64,000 nt of DNA, from the NCBI RefSeq assembly GCF_963678635.1, contig NW_026971073.1:162001-226000 (forward strand), in the 5' to 3' direction. The notes under the pieces are model-generated. The model saw only the letters and a program-made list of their open reading frames with translations. It did no database searches and had not been told where the DNA came from. Within the stretch, counting starts at the first letter, position 1, and each line of letters starts with the position of its first letter. This document shows positions 11,190 to 22,679 of the stretch, one piece after another. A program made the position numbers and the translations under genes. Source of the stretch: Symsagittifera roscoffensis. Its lineage: Eukaryota > Xenacoelomorpha > Acoela > Convolutidae.

Positions 11190-12278
11190 TAACCAACAAA
11201 CCCCACACCAGTCCTCACCAACAACATTCCAAGAACCTCCAACAACGCCAACAAATACTCAAAATTCCCAATCATCAAGATTTCTTTTCAAGACAACCCA
11301 TATACCTTTGAAGAACACACGCACAATTGTCTGAACCACTAGAACCAGTTGTTCGCCACGCACCGTTAAGCGAAACACAAAACGAACCAACATATAACAT
11401 ATAGTGCCCTCTCCAACAAGATCTTAATAGAGTACGACACATCAAAACACACTCGAATAAAACAAAACAAATTATACATCCAAGATGAAATCGAAATTTC
11501 CAAACTCGCAGGATTCAATTTAAAATACTTCAATCACCAATAGGAAATCCATTAGACCTTTCTAGCAGTACAATTCAAAACACTCCCTCAACCGCATCAC
11601 AACAAAGCACTTCAAATATACCATCAGACTATTTAGGCTCAACTCCCACATCAGAACTAGTTCGAGAAAAACCTTTTAACCCCCCAGCTACTACAGAACG
11701 TCTCCCATATTGGATGACACTTACCTACACTCAAGGTGAACCAAACTTAGTTAACGACCCAGTTGACGCTTCATCTAATTTAACCTCAACACTATCAGAA
11801 ACACTATCGCTACCCTCAACCCCCTCCCTAAGTCAAATATCACCAACACCTTTTCTTTTAAACTTTCCTTCAAATCTCGACGCTCGATAACGAGAACAAT
11901 CATCTAACAATACACCACTACGATCAGATTGGAATTTATTCGTAGCACCCCCTCCAACGTTTGGTCAACATCAAGAAAAAAGTAGACTACGCAAGTTGGC
12001 ACTAAACCGATTACAATAAAGATACGATATAAACAAAAGTATTTAAGAACATAACATACAAATACTACAACAAGATAGTCTAACACTCAAATTCGAAATC
12101 ACAATAAGACTAAATATTATAAATCAACACCCATTCCCCCTAGCCCCTCCAAATATAACAGCTCAATCTTTACATCCTTCATTTGTATCAACAGAAATCG
12201 TCTACAATTACGATAGATACACCAAAAAGACAATTGCAAATATAACTTTTATAACCCATATTCAGGATTATCATACAC
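11190..12278 (+). pseudogene. P/S/T-rich ORF upstream of env, copy A
   Basis: Mostly disordered, proline/serine/threonine-rich coding sequence, readable in one frame over long stretches (STSNIPSDYLGSTPTSE; APPNITAQSLHPSF). The same words occur in copy B between 56,200 and 55,150. The C-terminal part is less biased (ALNRLQ, EHNIQILQQ, LKFEIT) and runs into the env start, so the two genes abut or overlap slightly. No cysteine-rich or catalytic motif seen. Several stops interrupt it (about 11,388, 11,888 and 12,017). It could be a separate protein or, after splicing, an N-terminal extension of Env; the sequence does not decide. Confidence 0.5.
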
Positions 12279-14911
12279 ATGTATGTTCTAAGAATACTCA
12301 CACTTTCAACTTTTCTTTTTCCCACTTTTTTCGAACCAAATCACATTCCTTCCCCCCGAACAGGACCTCAAGATTTACTAGGCACACACTATGATTGTGA
12401 AGAAAACGAACAAAAGACACTACATAAATATGCAATAAACTAAGTCCCACAATGTGAATCCGAACCACAAGCTATCAAAATTACAAATATTATAGCTACA
12501 CTCTACTCAAAAGCACGAGCTACAACACTAACAGGATAAAAATCCACAGCAACATTTTTGCGAAAAGTAAGTACATTCTTCACAAGTCTCAAACGGAAAA
12601 GAACCAATTAGATCATGATTTTTTCTACCAGAGCTAAATCGAAAGACTTTTACACCTCAACCCTGACGGTGGTAAAAAAAATTTTCTCAGATTAAAAATC
12701 ACATCAAACAAAGGTACAGCTAGAAAATTAGTAAATTTTCAAGTTTTTCCAGATTCCGCACATCAAGCCGAACTTGAAAGATATCAAGGCCGTATTAGAC
12801 TAGACACTAACTTCACATACCACGGCGCACACGGAAGATTAACTTACGATCTTCCTGATGAAAACTGGATACCACACATTGGAATAAACAACCCATCAAA
12901 TTGTAAAGCATGCACAAAAATAACGGATACCAAGAAATAAGGTGTTTTGATTGGAAAATACAACTTAAAAAAGTACAATTAACACGAGATCTAAAAGATG
13001 ACACTGAAATTTATCAAGGAATCAGACTCCGTTGCAAAATCGACCAAGGAAATTGCGATCATACTACAAGTACCACATTTCGAGTAGCAAAAATCCACGC
13101 TAAAATGGGAAAGTTCTATCAGAATTTTTTTTGTTGAATTCATCCCTTATGGAAATGAAAACCCTGGGAACATCACGCATAATAATTAGAAATTTAGAAA
13201 CATTCAAAATACAAAAAAAGTTAACTAATTTCCAAATTTAACCAGAAACGGAACTTGCATGTAAATACAACAAACCACTTTATAAAACACAATATTCAGA
13301 AATTCTTGTTGAATACGAACGAGGTTTCGACTTGAATATAGAAAAAATCATCAAAAAATCCGCATTCAACACATCATACAACAAACGACGAAAACTCATA
13401 CATCCCAGTAAACCGCCTCAAAAACACAGGAAACATTGGTGGAAGAAAAAAACCACAAGACAAAGATGGTCCACGCCTACAAGAACTATCAATCATAAAC
13501 AATATCTATTTTGGTGCAATTCATTATGATATACACCTAGACATAAAATTAGATTATACAATAAGCAAAGTTTTTCATGAAATTTCATTCTCAGAAGTAG
13601 AAACACTACGTCAATTATGCGAACTTGAAACAACACAATTTGTACAATCACTCGCAATAGCAGTTCTAAAAATACCCTATGCAGGAAATTTTTTATCCGG
13701 AAACAGATCAAATTTCATTGACTATGAGGGAAACATTCTGTGGTATTACACTTGTACCGAAAAAAAATATCACCTTTATATGTTTTTGAAGTTAAAAATG
13801 CTACAAATGAATCCCCATTTTCTACAAAATCGAAGTACATTATGTCGACACAATTTCACGAAGAACAAATTTTTGTGATACAGCAGTCCAATGTGGATCA
13901 GAAAATAGCCACAATGTTGTACAACTGAATCCCAACGAAGATAAATACACCATAAATCTTCTTACAGATTACTCTTAGAGACGAAGATAAAGGTGATAAA
14001 TCTTCTTACACCATATCCTACACTCATGCAACCGTTAAAAAGTTTTTCACCGGAAAACATTAGAGCTATTGCCTGCAATCCAAATATCGATTTACAATCG
14101 ATCGGAATATACTCTAAACCTTAAATTCAACATCACATTCATGAAAAACATTTTTAAGAATTACTCACAAAAATAGACACAATACAACGACAATCTATAG
14201 ATCAAAACTTTTGTAAACTTGCAGAAACAGCAGGCTTTTCAGACATTTACGCACAAGGTTACAGCGGATACTTTAAAGACATCAAAGACAATATTTATTT
14301 AAATGGCGAAAAACACAGACCACAAGATGTTTCACCAATCATTATTTTAAGCTGTGTAAATTTAAAAAATGAAAATCTTGCCTTTCTAGGTTGGCCCTAT
14401 TACATTTTAGAAAGATTGACTATATTATAACCAACGTTTAGTTTTATTGAATTGCTTTTCTCTCTATTGAAAGTAATCTGTATCACATGTGCTATACATA
14501 CACAAGTGTACCAAAAAATAAGCGTAGCACGCATACCCTTTGCAGGATTTTTTGGAATTTTCTCTAATCAATAAGCAAAATACTATTAGACACAAAAACA
14601 AAAGAATACGATACAAAAATATCAACTACACCTAATATATATGATGATTCACAAAACAAACAAATACAACACCTACGGCACCGCAATTACAAAACCTAAA
14701 TCAAAATCATCCATTATTGTCAGTACCACGAAGTTTTAGAAGCATGGCACTGACAGATATTATTTTATCAAGGTCTACTTATCCACCAAGCCCAATTCAA
14801 CTTATAATAACACAAAAATCCCAGATTGACGCCACATACGAACAAAAAATCGAACAACCCAATACCACGAATTTTTGTTCTCAGAACAACCATCTTTTTA
14901 GCCCAAGATAA
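12279..14911 (+). pseudogene. env: Envelope glycoprotein, copy A
   Basis: Starts ATG TAT with a signal-peptide-like leader (VLRILTLSTFLFPTFF), then PSPRTGPQDLL and a cysteine-containing ectodomain (YDCEENEQKTLHKY; QC about 40 codons on). Downstream blocks match copy B: KPLYKTQYSEILVEYE (about 13,275-13,320), the A-G-x-x-L-S-G-N-R-S-N-F box (about 13,680-13,715) and YSGYFKDIKD (about 14,262). The C-terminal membrane region (FLGWPYYILERLTIL) lies near 14,390, with a tail ending TAA at 14,909-14,911. The layout (Cys-rich ectodomain, late membrane segment, long tail) recalls class III fusion glycoproteins captured from negative-strand RNA viruses. Multiple stops and frameshifts; dead. Confidence 0.65.
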
Positions 14912-16611
14912 ACCGCCAAGTTGGATTCCTCCACCGCTCAACTTTTCACCCAGCCAGTCTTCAAATTATTATCCCTATCATAACACTTTTTGCTTTTTCC
15001 TAGCTGAATCACCTCATGTTAACATTTCATCCGGCATGGTTTCCGATAGTAACTCGAATATCCTTGTATTACAGAATTTCACAATTCGAAAACTCCAATC
15101 AAGAGACCCAAACCAGAAATGACCCTCTCTCAACTCCATACCACATCTCCAACGTGACACCCACACATTCCCCTTTAACTAGCGATAGATCTAACAACAG
15201 TAGCCCTGACGACACAAAAATATCATACGTACTAGATAACTTAATCACACTTCAGCAACAATTAAAACACCCTCAAACACTAACCATTCACCAACTCTCA
15301 TAAACCCTAACATCATCACAACCACCAACTCCCACCCCCTCTTCAATTTATACCCCTTCACTAGCTCAAACTTCCACATCCAACCAATCTTTATCCAGTT
15401 CAACCCGAGCTTAGAGAACCTTCAAAAGAAAATTCCCAAATCACCCATTACCTTTACAACCCGGAACGGCACGATCATATATTAATCATCGTAATCATAC
15501 AAACACTAAAGAGTTCCTTAAAATAAGTTTACCACTCTTTCCCCAGTATACCTATGCCTATTCCGACCCTAATAATGAACACCCTAACTACGTTGATGGG
15601 CATTTCTTATACCCCATCCTCTCATGGCAATCAATCTACCATTTGTCGAATCCACAATCACTGCCATTAACACAAACATCAAAAAAAATGGAACGATCAA
15701 AAAACGACCTCTTTCGACTAACCACAGCACTAACACCAAGGCAAATTACACACGTCGGATACAAAAAAATATTAAGTTCTTTAACTGTACCTAAAGACAA
15801 CGACTATTCCATCGAGTACTACGATCACGACATCACTAGATCTAACGAAGATCAATTTCATAATGACGACAATTTTGCTAACCTCCAATTAACTGAAAAA
15901 TTTTTCATCCAAATACCTTATCTTTTTACCCTCAATTCTCTAGATAAGACACACAATCACATGATTTCCGAAGCTTTTCATGATATTCAGGCTTACGAAT
16001 CTTTATAATAAATTCAACATTTTCTCACTAGCTTTCTTTTCCTCACACCGATAGAACGTGATTTGCACTGAGGACACGACATCGTACTAAGCAAACACAT
16101 ACCTATATTTACTACCGATTCATTAAAAATCACAACTAACTGCACACGCCATCACGACAACCTCACCATAGATATCGATTCATTAATTCGAAATACACCT
16201 CACCAATTTTTCTTAAGTTCACATATTGTAATAAAGATACTAACTTCCAAGGCATCCTCCGCATTCACGATCCCATCACCCAGATGTATATTTTCGTTCC
16301 CTTAACCAAGAATTTTATTGTAGAAGACTGCCACCCACTAATCGTCTTACATGAATTCCTACAGCCCACCGAAGTCCCAATTCTAGAATTCATACATAAC
16401 ACTAAAAATAGTCATAAGCTTTTTAAATTTATTCAAAATACACCTAATGAGTTTGCACCTCGCACCGAATAAATAAAGACCATCAGGGCCCTTCAATTTC
16501 TTTGGCCACTTCTTCAAACTAAAAACATCATTTCGCATGCTAGTAAAACGACTAACTTCATCCGAAGTCATTCACGACGTTTTCCCTCATGGATTCTTCC
16601 CCGACGATTAG
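14908..16611 (+). pseudogene. ORF Y, copy A (unrecognised accessory protein)
   Basis: Follows env with the overlap geometry seen in copy B, but the start codon position reads ATA (14,908-14,910). The N-terminal third is S/P/T-rich (TPTPSSIYTPSL near 15,330). The remainder is globular-looking: 15,643-16,008 is open (SLPLTQTSKKMERSKNDLFR ... SEAFHDIQAYESL), then broken pieces continue to GFFPDD and TAG at 16,609-16,611. Length about 568 codons. No motif I know. Homologous pieces occur twice in copy B and four times in the array at 38,170-44,270, so the gene family is real. Stops include those at about 15,301, 15,412 and 16,006. Confidence 0.65.
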
Positions 16612-16694
16612 GTAAATTGAATCAAATAACTTAAACTAATATGTTTGGAAAAAAACTAACCATTATCCACCCAACGTTTTTTCTTTTTCTTTAG
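16612..16694 (+). other. Intron-like segment directly after ORF Y stop, copy A
   Basis: 83 bp, AT-rich, starting GTAAAT immediately after the TAG stop and ending in a T-rich tract with TTTAG. Copy B has an 84-bp GT...AG segment at the same place (48,693-48,610). This looks like a small spliceosomal intron in the 3' untranslated region or at the end of ORF Y. Confidence 0.5.
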
Positions 16695-17010
16695 CCTTCA
16701 AAGCACAATAACCTGCAAAAAAGGAAAACAAAACAAAAAACAGAAGTTTTTTGTCAAAATTATAAACTTCTATTAACAAACCGCAATAAATATAGCAGTA
16801 AATTTATTGCGGTTTGTCTCTCTGGTACTTGTAATTTCAGCACCAGAGAGATTTGAATTTAACTTAGAACTTACTTGCTTTTTCCAAGAGACCGACTCGT
16901 AACAAACCAGTATACTCTAGATTTATTGAGACTAGGAGATGTAAGAGTAAGACTAAGATCGGTATTAGACTAAGAAGCTAAGAAGTTGCACGAAGTTCCA
17001 GAAATTTTCT
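16695..17010 (+). repeat. 3' LTR remnant of copy A
   Basis: From about 16,850 the sequence (ATTTGAATTTAACTTAGAACTTA, then a CTCTAGAT...TATTGAG block and GTAAGAGTAAGA) is the inverse of 47,000-47,200 beside copy B, and a similar block occurs at 45,730-45,870 and, inverted, at 37,970-38,140. Shared non-coding sequence just beyond the last gene of convergent copies is what an LTR would give. Ends and target duplications are not definable. Confidence 0.5.
16776..16850. other. Two back-to-back perfect hairpins
   Basis: Hairpin 1: 16-bp perfect stem at 16,776-16,791 / 16,802-16,817 with a 10-nt loop (ACAAACCGCAATAAAT arm). Hairpin 2: 9-bp stem at 16,818-16,826 / 16,842-16,850 (CTCTCTGGT arm) with a 15-nt loop, starting at the next base. 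Only the 3' arm of hairpin 2 is kept in the related LTR near 47,190. Confidence 0.7.
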
Positions 17011-17757
17011 AATTTTTACAAAATCCTGAAAGCTCGCCGCATTGTTTCATATTCCTTTCTTCTTTTGCATTTTCCACTTATCCTTTCCGCATTAAAACTT
17101 CCAATCCCTCGTGAGAAGTACGGCATACCGTTCCTCCTTGGCGTAGAACTTTGAACTTTTTTGATTTTGTTGAAAAATCTTTAAATTGCTTAAGTTAATT
17201 ATCAATATCTTCAGTTCACCAAGTTCCCTCTAATTTCATTTTACTCATACCAAAACTTAACAAGCTCATCGTTTGCTATAACTTGCCTAGAAACCGCCGC
17301 CGCCTTCAGACAGTGATTTCAATTCACTGCCTTTTTACCATAAAAAAGACCTCAAGTTGGGGAAATAGTTTACTGCTGCCAACACTTAAGCTGCGCTGTC
17401 AAAATCGCCGGAGTTTTTTTTTATTTAGAATAAAAGTCAATTCGACTTAGGCCAAAAAATCTTTTGTCCAAAAAGTACCAATTAGTTTGATTTGTAAAAT
17501 TAAACAGAACCATTAATTAGGTACCCAAAAATGGAATTGGAAATAATTTTTGTATCGTATCGTTTGTTTTTGAGCTTAGCTTAGCAAGATCCTAAGTAGG
17601 CGGTCATCTGCTTTTGACTGGAAATTTCTTTGGTCTAATTTCTCAGCGTTTAACCAAACTTAGAGACATCCGAGCTGATCGATTTTTTTTCAGTTTTGCT
17701 GCTCAATAGTAGAAAACCCAAGAAGCAGCCTAGGCAAACTCATACTGCTGCTCACCG

Positions 17758-18164
17758 CCCGAGTCGAGATTTTTCACCAAATTTGAAGCAAGGTTTGAGC
17801 GTTTTCAGAGGTTTTTTTGACAATTGCGCTCAAATTCTTGCTCCAAATTGAATGGTTTGAGCGGTTTTTAATCGGTTTATTTAAAATAAACCGCTCAAAA
17901 AACGCGCAAGATTTGAACGGTTTTGAGCGGTTTATCTAAAAAAATGCTCAAAAACGGCGCAAGGATTTGAGCGGTTTTTCTAGTTAAACCGATCGATAAC
18001 CGCTCAAACTTTGCGCTGTTTTTGAGCGGTTTTTGTTAGATAAAATGTTCGAAAACCGCTCAAACCGCTCATTTTGAAGCAAGATTTTGAGCGCAATCGT
18101 CTAAAAAAAGTCGCTCCAACCACTCAAATCTTGCTTTAAATTAGGTGAAAAATCTCGACTCGGG
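17758..18164. mobile_element. Nested 407-bp palindromic MITE-like element
   Basis: Perfect terminal inverted repeats beginning CCCGAGTCGAGATTTTTCAC (17,758 onward and the inverse ending at 18,164). The interior consists almost entirely of alternating TTTGAGCGGTTTT and AAAACCGCTCAAA units in both orientations, able to fold many ways. No ORF. Flanks (CTCACCG left, AAGCAAG right) show no obvious target-site duplication. Confidence 0.65.
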
Positions 18165-19059
18165 AAGCAAGTTCTGCAGCATGGACATTTCCGTTATTCT
18201 TCTTTCGTTCTCTCATTCTCTCAGATCGTTCCTCGAAGGCGGCGGCCGTTTCGAGAGAAATTTTAGAAAATTGTAAGCGTTTTAATTTTGAAAAACGAAA
18301 AATAACATAAGATGGAACTTAGTGTACTGAAGAGATTGATAAAGAACATTGAAGCGTTTTCGACCATACCAAAAATTGTAAAGCTCCAAGTCAGAGAGGT
18401 ACACTATGTCGTGTTTCTCTAGAGGGGAAGGAAGTTTTGTTGATGGGGACATGAAGAGGGGGAAAAAGAAGGGGAAAACATTTTGGTTAAGTTGAACACG
18501 TATGGCAGCTTGGTTAGAATGAACTACTCTTTCTTTAACAAATACTTGAACGACCCCAAGGTTTTACGATTGCACTCTATTTTGCGCAATGCGATTTGAT
18601 TAACACAAGAAACTATGAAGAGGGTCTAACGGATTGTTATATGTTGACGTGGAACTGAAGCAACAGCTTCCTTGGACAATGATGTTGCATCACTCACTGT
18701 CTTCTCTTAAATTGAAAAAAGCTAAAATACAACGTTAAAAAAATTGAGCTGCACAATTTTATGTAGTCACATTTTTAAAACTGGCAGTCTCAAGTTTTAT
18801 CGTTTTCTCAAAATTTTCTGTCATCATACCATCAATCTCGAAAAAAATATGTCTCCTATAGCCGGGTGATTAATGGGACTTTTGAGACCTATGAGCAACC
18901 TTTCATCAGTCTTTGTAAAACTCATGGTCTCTTGTACATTTTCACCGTTTAGATAGCGTTGATTTGAAGCCTTCAATAGTTTAATGAATACTTGGCGAGT
19001 CATTTGTTTGCGTTCTCACCATTTATCAACTTCTTCAAAGCTCAGATTTAAAAAAAAAT

Positions 19060-19770
19060 TCTCACTCAGTCTTACTTGCTTACCTACTTCCTCGCCTAAT
19101 TTAGTTTACTTTACTGACCTATTATCTTTTCCTTTTTTACTTCTTTTCGCTTCAATCAAACTTCAATTTGCTTTTTTTCAAATTTTTTTCTTGCTTTACT
19201 TAACTTTATTTTCTGTTTTTCTACATTATTTCTTTTTAATTTTTTTTAGTTCACTTTGCATAATTTAACTTAATTTCACCTACGGTCATACTAACTTATT
19301 AACCAACCTACTAACTTAATCCTTTACTCACTCATTTACTTAATTGCATACATACACTTTACATGACTTTAATCATACTTGCACGCTCACAGACAGACAA
19401 AACATCATGCATACATTACTGCACCTTTTAATTTACTTTACTTCTATTTACCACTTTTTTATCAACTCAGAACTCACTTACTGACATTCTAGGTTACTTA
19501 GGCTACTGACCTACTTATTTACTTATTTACTTATTTACTCACTTGCTTGCATAATTACCTACTTATTTACTTACTTCCCTACTTACTTATTTATTTACCT
19601 ATTTACCCACATACTTACCTACTTATTTACTCACACTTCAATGCTCTTTTAATTGTTAATTTATATACTTTTCACTTTATCACTTATTTGCTTATTTTTT
19701 TAGTTACTTATTTCCCTACTCCCATACTTACGTACACTTTTTTACATGCCTACATACAGTAAACATGCAA
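19060..19770. repeat. Degenerate CTTA/ACTT tetranucleotide tract
   Basis: Low-complexity CTTACTTA/CCTACTTA-type repeat, same type as in the foldback arms. Apparent Leu/Tyr-rich reading frames here are by-products of the repeat. Confidence 0.8.
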
Positions 19771-19814
19771 ACATTTATGCATAAGTTTGAATATCACAAT
19801 GAATTGCGGCACAA

Positions 19815-20560
19815 CATGTGTTATTCATAATTGATAGCTATATATTCGTGTACTGTCTTGCTTTCTAGTAAGATTTTCAACCAATGTTTTCATTATACAA
19901 TGTAACTGTTATATACAATTCTGCATCTTCTCTGCTTTTATTTGGATGGGAGAATCTATCAAAACTATTAGTTATCCGGTTTTCATATCAATTATTTTTT
20001 CATATTCGACTAAAGTTTCTGAGTATTGTGTTCGAAAAAGTGGTTTCCAATGTTCGCATGCCAGTTCTGTTTCAGGGTATGTTTGAAAACAGGTTAATTT
20101 ATTTTCTTTTCCTTCTTTGTTTCTATAGGCATTTTTGTCATATCATCTTCAAATACAGTGTGTTTGGTCGAATATTAAAGACTCTAAAAACAAAATTTAA
20201 AAAGTTCATCATTCTTGCGTTAATTTTAGCGACTTGAAAATTGGTACATGTGTCTTCAGCAAATCAAACAATAGTTACTTCATATTTTATTGTGGCAATT
20301 TTTAAACTGCGGGTTAGCTGAACTCTTTCAAGTTGGATTTTCCAATCAAAAGTCATTATTACTTGATATAATAAATTTTTTTTAGCTTTGCAATTTGATA
20401 GATGGTTTATTCAGATATGAGGTATTCCTTTTTTTCGTGTTTTTCGCAAGTATTTTCCAAGAAGAAATTGTTTTTTGCTGTCTGTGGCCTTATGTTTTAG
20501 AAATCCTTCGAAGATACTTTGGTAATATATTTTAAAACAGAGTATCAAAAACTGTTTCTA
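19815..20560 (-). pseudogene. env fragment 1, copy C
   Basis: Matches the antisense of 54,060-54,470 in copy B env (for example the ATTCGACWARRRTTTCWGAGTATTGTG and GGTTAATTTATTTTC blocks) and repeats, diverged, at 21,725-22,600. A plus-strand open frame (19,884-20,237) is the complement of this env piece and is not a gene. Frames are fully broken. Bases 20,290-20,520 continue into env sequence also present at 22,240-22,440. Confidence 0.6.
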
Positions 20561-21724
20561 TAGTATAATCGATGTGCATTTGAGGTGAATTAGATAAAAC
20601 AGTAGAAAACTAGGGCTAGATATTGGTAAGTGAAAGAAGGTGAGGTCGGCGATTAATATGACAGAGTGTTGTCGATGGAGGTTGGAGGGATAAGAGGGAG
20701 AACAATTCAATGACCCATTCGGACGGCTCATTGTAGGCTAAGGAGATGGTTGTTGTGAGAACGCAAGATAACTCTTTGTGGTTGTTCTATGATTCATTCA
20801 TATGTTTCATCAGCTTTTTGTGGCCAGTATATACCGGGTGAAAAAGGGCTTTGTTGCATTTAATCATTTTGTTGGATGCGTGATGCTAATGAGAATATAG
20901 ACCTATAGTTTTGTGGTGTGATTTGTAAATGATTATTATATGATGAATTTTGTAGATGTGAAGGTGCTGTGGGTGTAGCATTTGTAGCCTTTTGTGGATT
21001 GTCGAATGCGTTTGGTTTCGTTGATAGTTTTTTGTCTTTTGACTGGTTTGGGTTGCTCTTGCTTTGTGTATTCCCTTAGTAAGTGAGAACTTTTTTTTGA
21101 AATTAAAATTTGCGTATAGTAGAGTCAATCTTCTTAGAAATTGAAAAGGCTATCCTAAAAACAAAAGGAGCTCATTTTTGATACGCAAAAAAAAGCTGAA
21201 AAGATAAATTGATGAGATGTCTTGTGGGCGCTAATTTCCTCTGTTGAGATGAATAAAGTCATTAATTTCTGTACAGTATCTACTTATTTTGTTATTGTTT
21301 TCTGGTCTACATCGGACAACGTTAACCCAAAAAAAATTATTTGTTTTGCTAATTATTAACAAAATGAACTTATTTTGTAAATAATGGCTTTCTTCAGTAG
21401 CATTTTTTATCTACGAGTACATAAAGTGGTGAGACTTCACTGCTGCATGTAATGTACCAAGAATAATTCCTTTTAAATCAATGATTTTTTAGCGGCTGCC
21501 TGAGAATAAATATCTACGGTAATTTTTTTACGGGCAATTATAAATGTTGTAATACTTGCGTTTTTCGATTTCACATGAATGGTGTAATGTTTCAAGCTCG
21601 AATGTTGACCTTCCTTGAATCACTCTCTTCTTAGTATAGCCGATTTTCCTGTATACTCATGAAGGGTTCTAAGTAGAGTTTCACGTATAGTATTTTAAAG
21701 TCGAGAGATGTGTTGCACCAAAAA
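20561..21724. other. Unassigned stretch between the two env fragments
   Basis: AT-rich, no clear match to the other copies. A minus-strand open frame at 21,128-20,886 (80 codons, His/Gln/Lys-rich) has no counterpart in A or B. It probably holds further decayed element sequence or the junction of a tandem duplication (the env pieces recur with an offset of about 1.9 kb). I see no RNA gene or terminal repeat. Confidence 0.3.
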
Positions 21725-22609
21725 ATGTGTTATTCCTGAGTGATACTTTTATAGTCGTGTACTGTCACAACTTCTGTAAAATTTTCCACCAATATTTTCC
21801 TTGCCTTTATGTTTTGTTACTATTATGTAGCAGTTTTCATCCTCTCTGCTATTGTTTTGATCGGATATGCAAACTTGTAGTTCTCCGGTTTTCAAATCAA
21901 ATGTTTTTTGATATTTAATTAAAAATTTCTGAGTTATGAGTTCGAAGATGTGGTTTCCATTTTTTGCATGCTAGTTCTGTTTTAGGGTATATTTGACAGC
22001 TGTTTAAAAGTTTATTTTTTTCCTTCTATGTATCTCTAGGCCTTTTTTTCATATCTTTGTCAAATACAGTTTAGTGGTCAAATGGTTTTGATTTTGAAAA
22101 TAAAAAATTTGTTAAGACTTGAACATTCTTGCGTTTACTTTAGCGACTTGAAAAATGACACATATGTCAGAAAGTCAAACAATAGTTGCCTGGGTGCGCG
22201 TAGTAGGTTCCCAAAAATATCGACCACTCTTGAAATGTACGCGGATTTCTTTATATAGTATTGTGTCATCTTTTGAATTTCGCATTAGGTGAACTTTTTC
22301 AAAATGAATTTTCAAATCCAAAGCCATTTTTTCTTGATAAGCTGAAGTTTTTGTGCTAGCTTTGCAATTTGATGAACCGTTTATTCCGACGTGATGTATC
22401 CAGTTTTTATCGTGTATTTTGCAAGTTTAGTGTCCGTATCTACCGTGACAGGGGAATTTTTTGTCTAATTCTACATGTCCTTGATATTGTTCAAGTTGGG
22501 CATGATGAACTGAATCTGAAAGAATTTGATAACGTACCGATATTCAAGTACTTTTTTTTTGGCTATAAAAAAAATTTTGGTTCTTTTTTAATTCTTCGCG
22601 TTTGAGATG
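21725..22609 (-). pseudogene. env fragment 2, copy C
   Basis: Read on the minus strand this aligns with the copy B env open frame around 53,900-54,660. The stretch around 22,160-22,200 encodes a decayed version of the copy B T-I-V-W ... DTCTKFQVAK box, and 22,430-22,520 the segment upstream of it (ERYQG, KLDEKF region). All frames contain stops. It is a diverged duplicate of fragment 1, which suggests a tandem duplication of env sequence in this copy; copy B shows an independent env tail duplication. Confidence 0.6.
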
Positions 22610-22676
22610 TAGTAGTCTTTCAACAATGAAAGACTACTAGACCAAAATTCTAATTACATGGGACATGTAATTAGAA
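22610..22676. other. Twin perfect hairpins at a deletion junction
   Basis: First stem 13 bp (22,610-22,622 / 22,627-22,639, loop ACAA); second stem 13 bp (22,648-22,660 / 22,664-22,676, loop GGA). Both are perfect although the surrounding copy C sequence is badly decayed. They lie where most of the P/S/T ORF is missing relative to copies A and B. Confidence 0.75.
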
Positions 22677-22679
22677 CAG

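Larger units (their letters stand above)
1..17010 (+). mobile_element. Copy A: decayed Ty3/gypsy-like retroelement with env and extra ORFs
   Basis: Plus-strand element carrying, in order, gag, protease, RT, RNase H, integrase, two small hydrophobic ORFs, a P/S/T-rich ORF, env and ORF Y. Each block has a recognisable counterpart in the minus-strand copy at 46,960-64,000. Stops and frameshifts occur throughout, so no long protein survives. It contains an internal repeat of part of gag (4,130-5,610). The 5' LTR lies before base 1 or is too decayed to see. The 3' end is followed by sequence shared, inverted, with 47,000-47,200, taken as an LTR remnant. Ty3-like status rests on the YLDD, D,D35E and GPY/F-like motifs and the RT-RNase H-integrase order. 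Confidence 0.85.
17011..19790. mobile_element. Diverged, rearranged relative of the foldback element
   Basis: Bases 17,040-17,650 are the inverse of the foldback arm at 29,640-30,300: the GCCTAGAAACCGCCGCCGCC block at 17,287, the AGTTAATTATCAATATCTT block at 17,197, and a degraded GTATCG...AGATCCTAAGTAGG cap at 17,550-17,600. Bases 18,238-19,050 match 30,098-32,100 in direct orientation (GGCGGCGGCCGTTTC, GTGTTTCTCTAGAGGG, ACTTGAACGACYCC), followed by CTTA-type tetranucleotide DNA. Two arms therefore lie head to head around a nested palindromic element. Much more diverged than the copy at 29,615-35,780. No transposase ORF. Confidence 0.6.

Noticed and set aside
19884-20237. 117-codon plus-strand ORF with apolar segments
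   Set aside because: Complement of the decayed env fragment of copy C.
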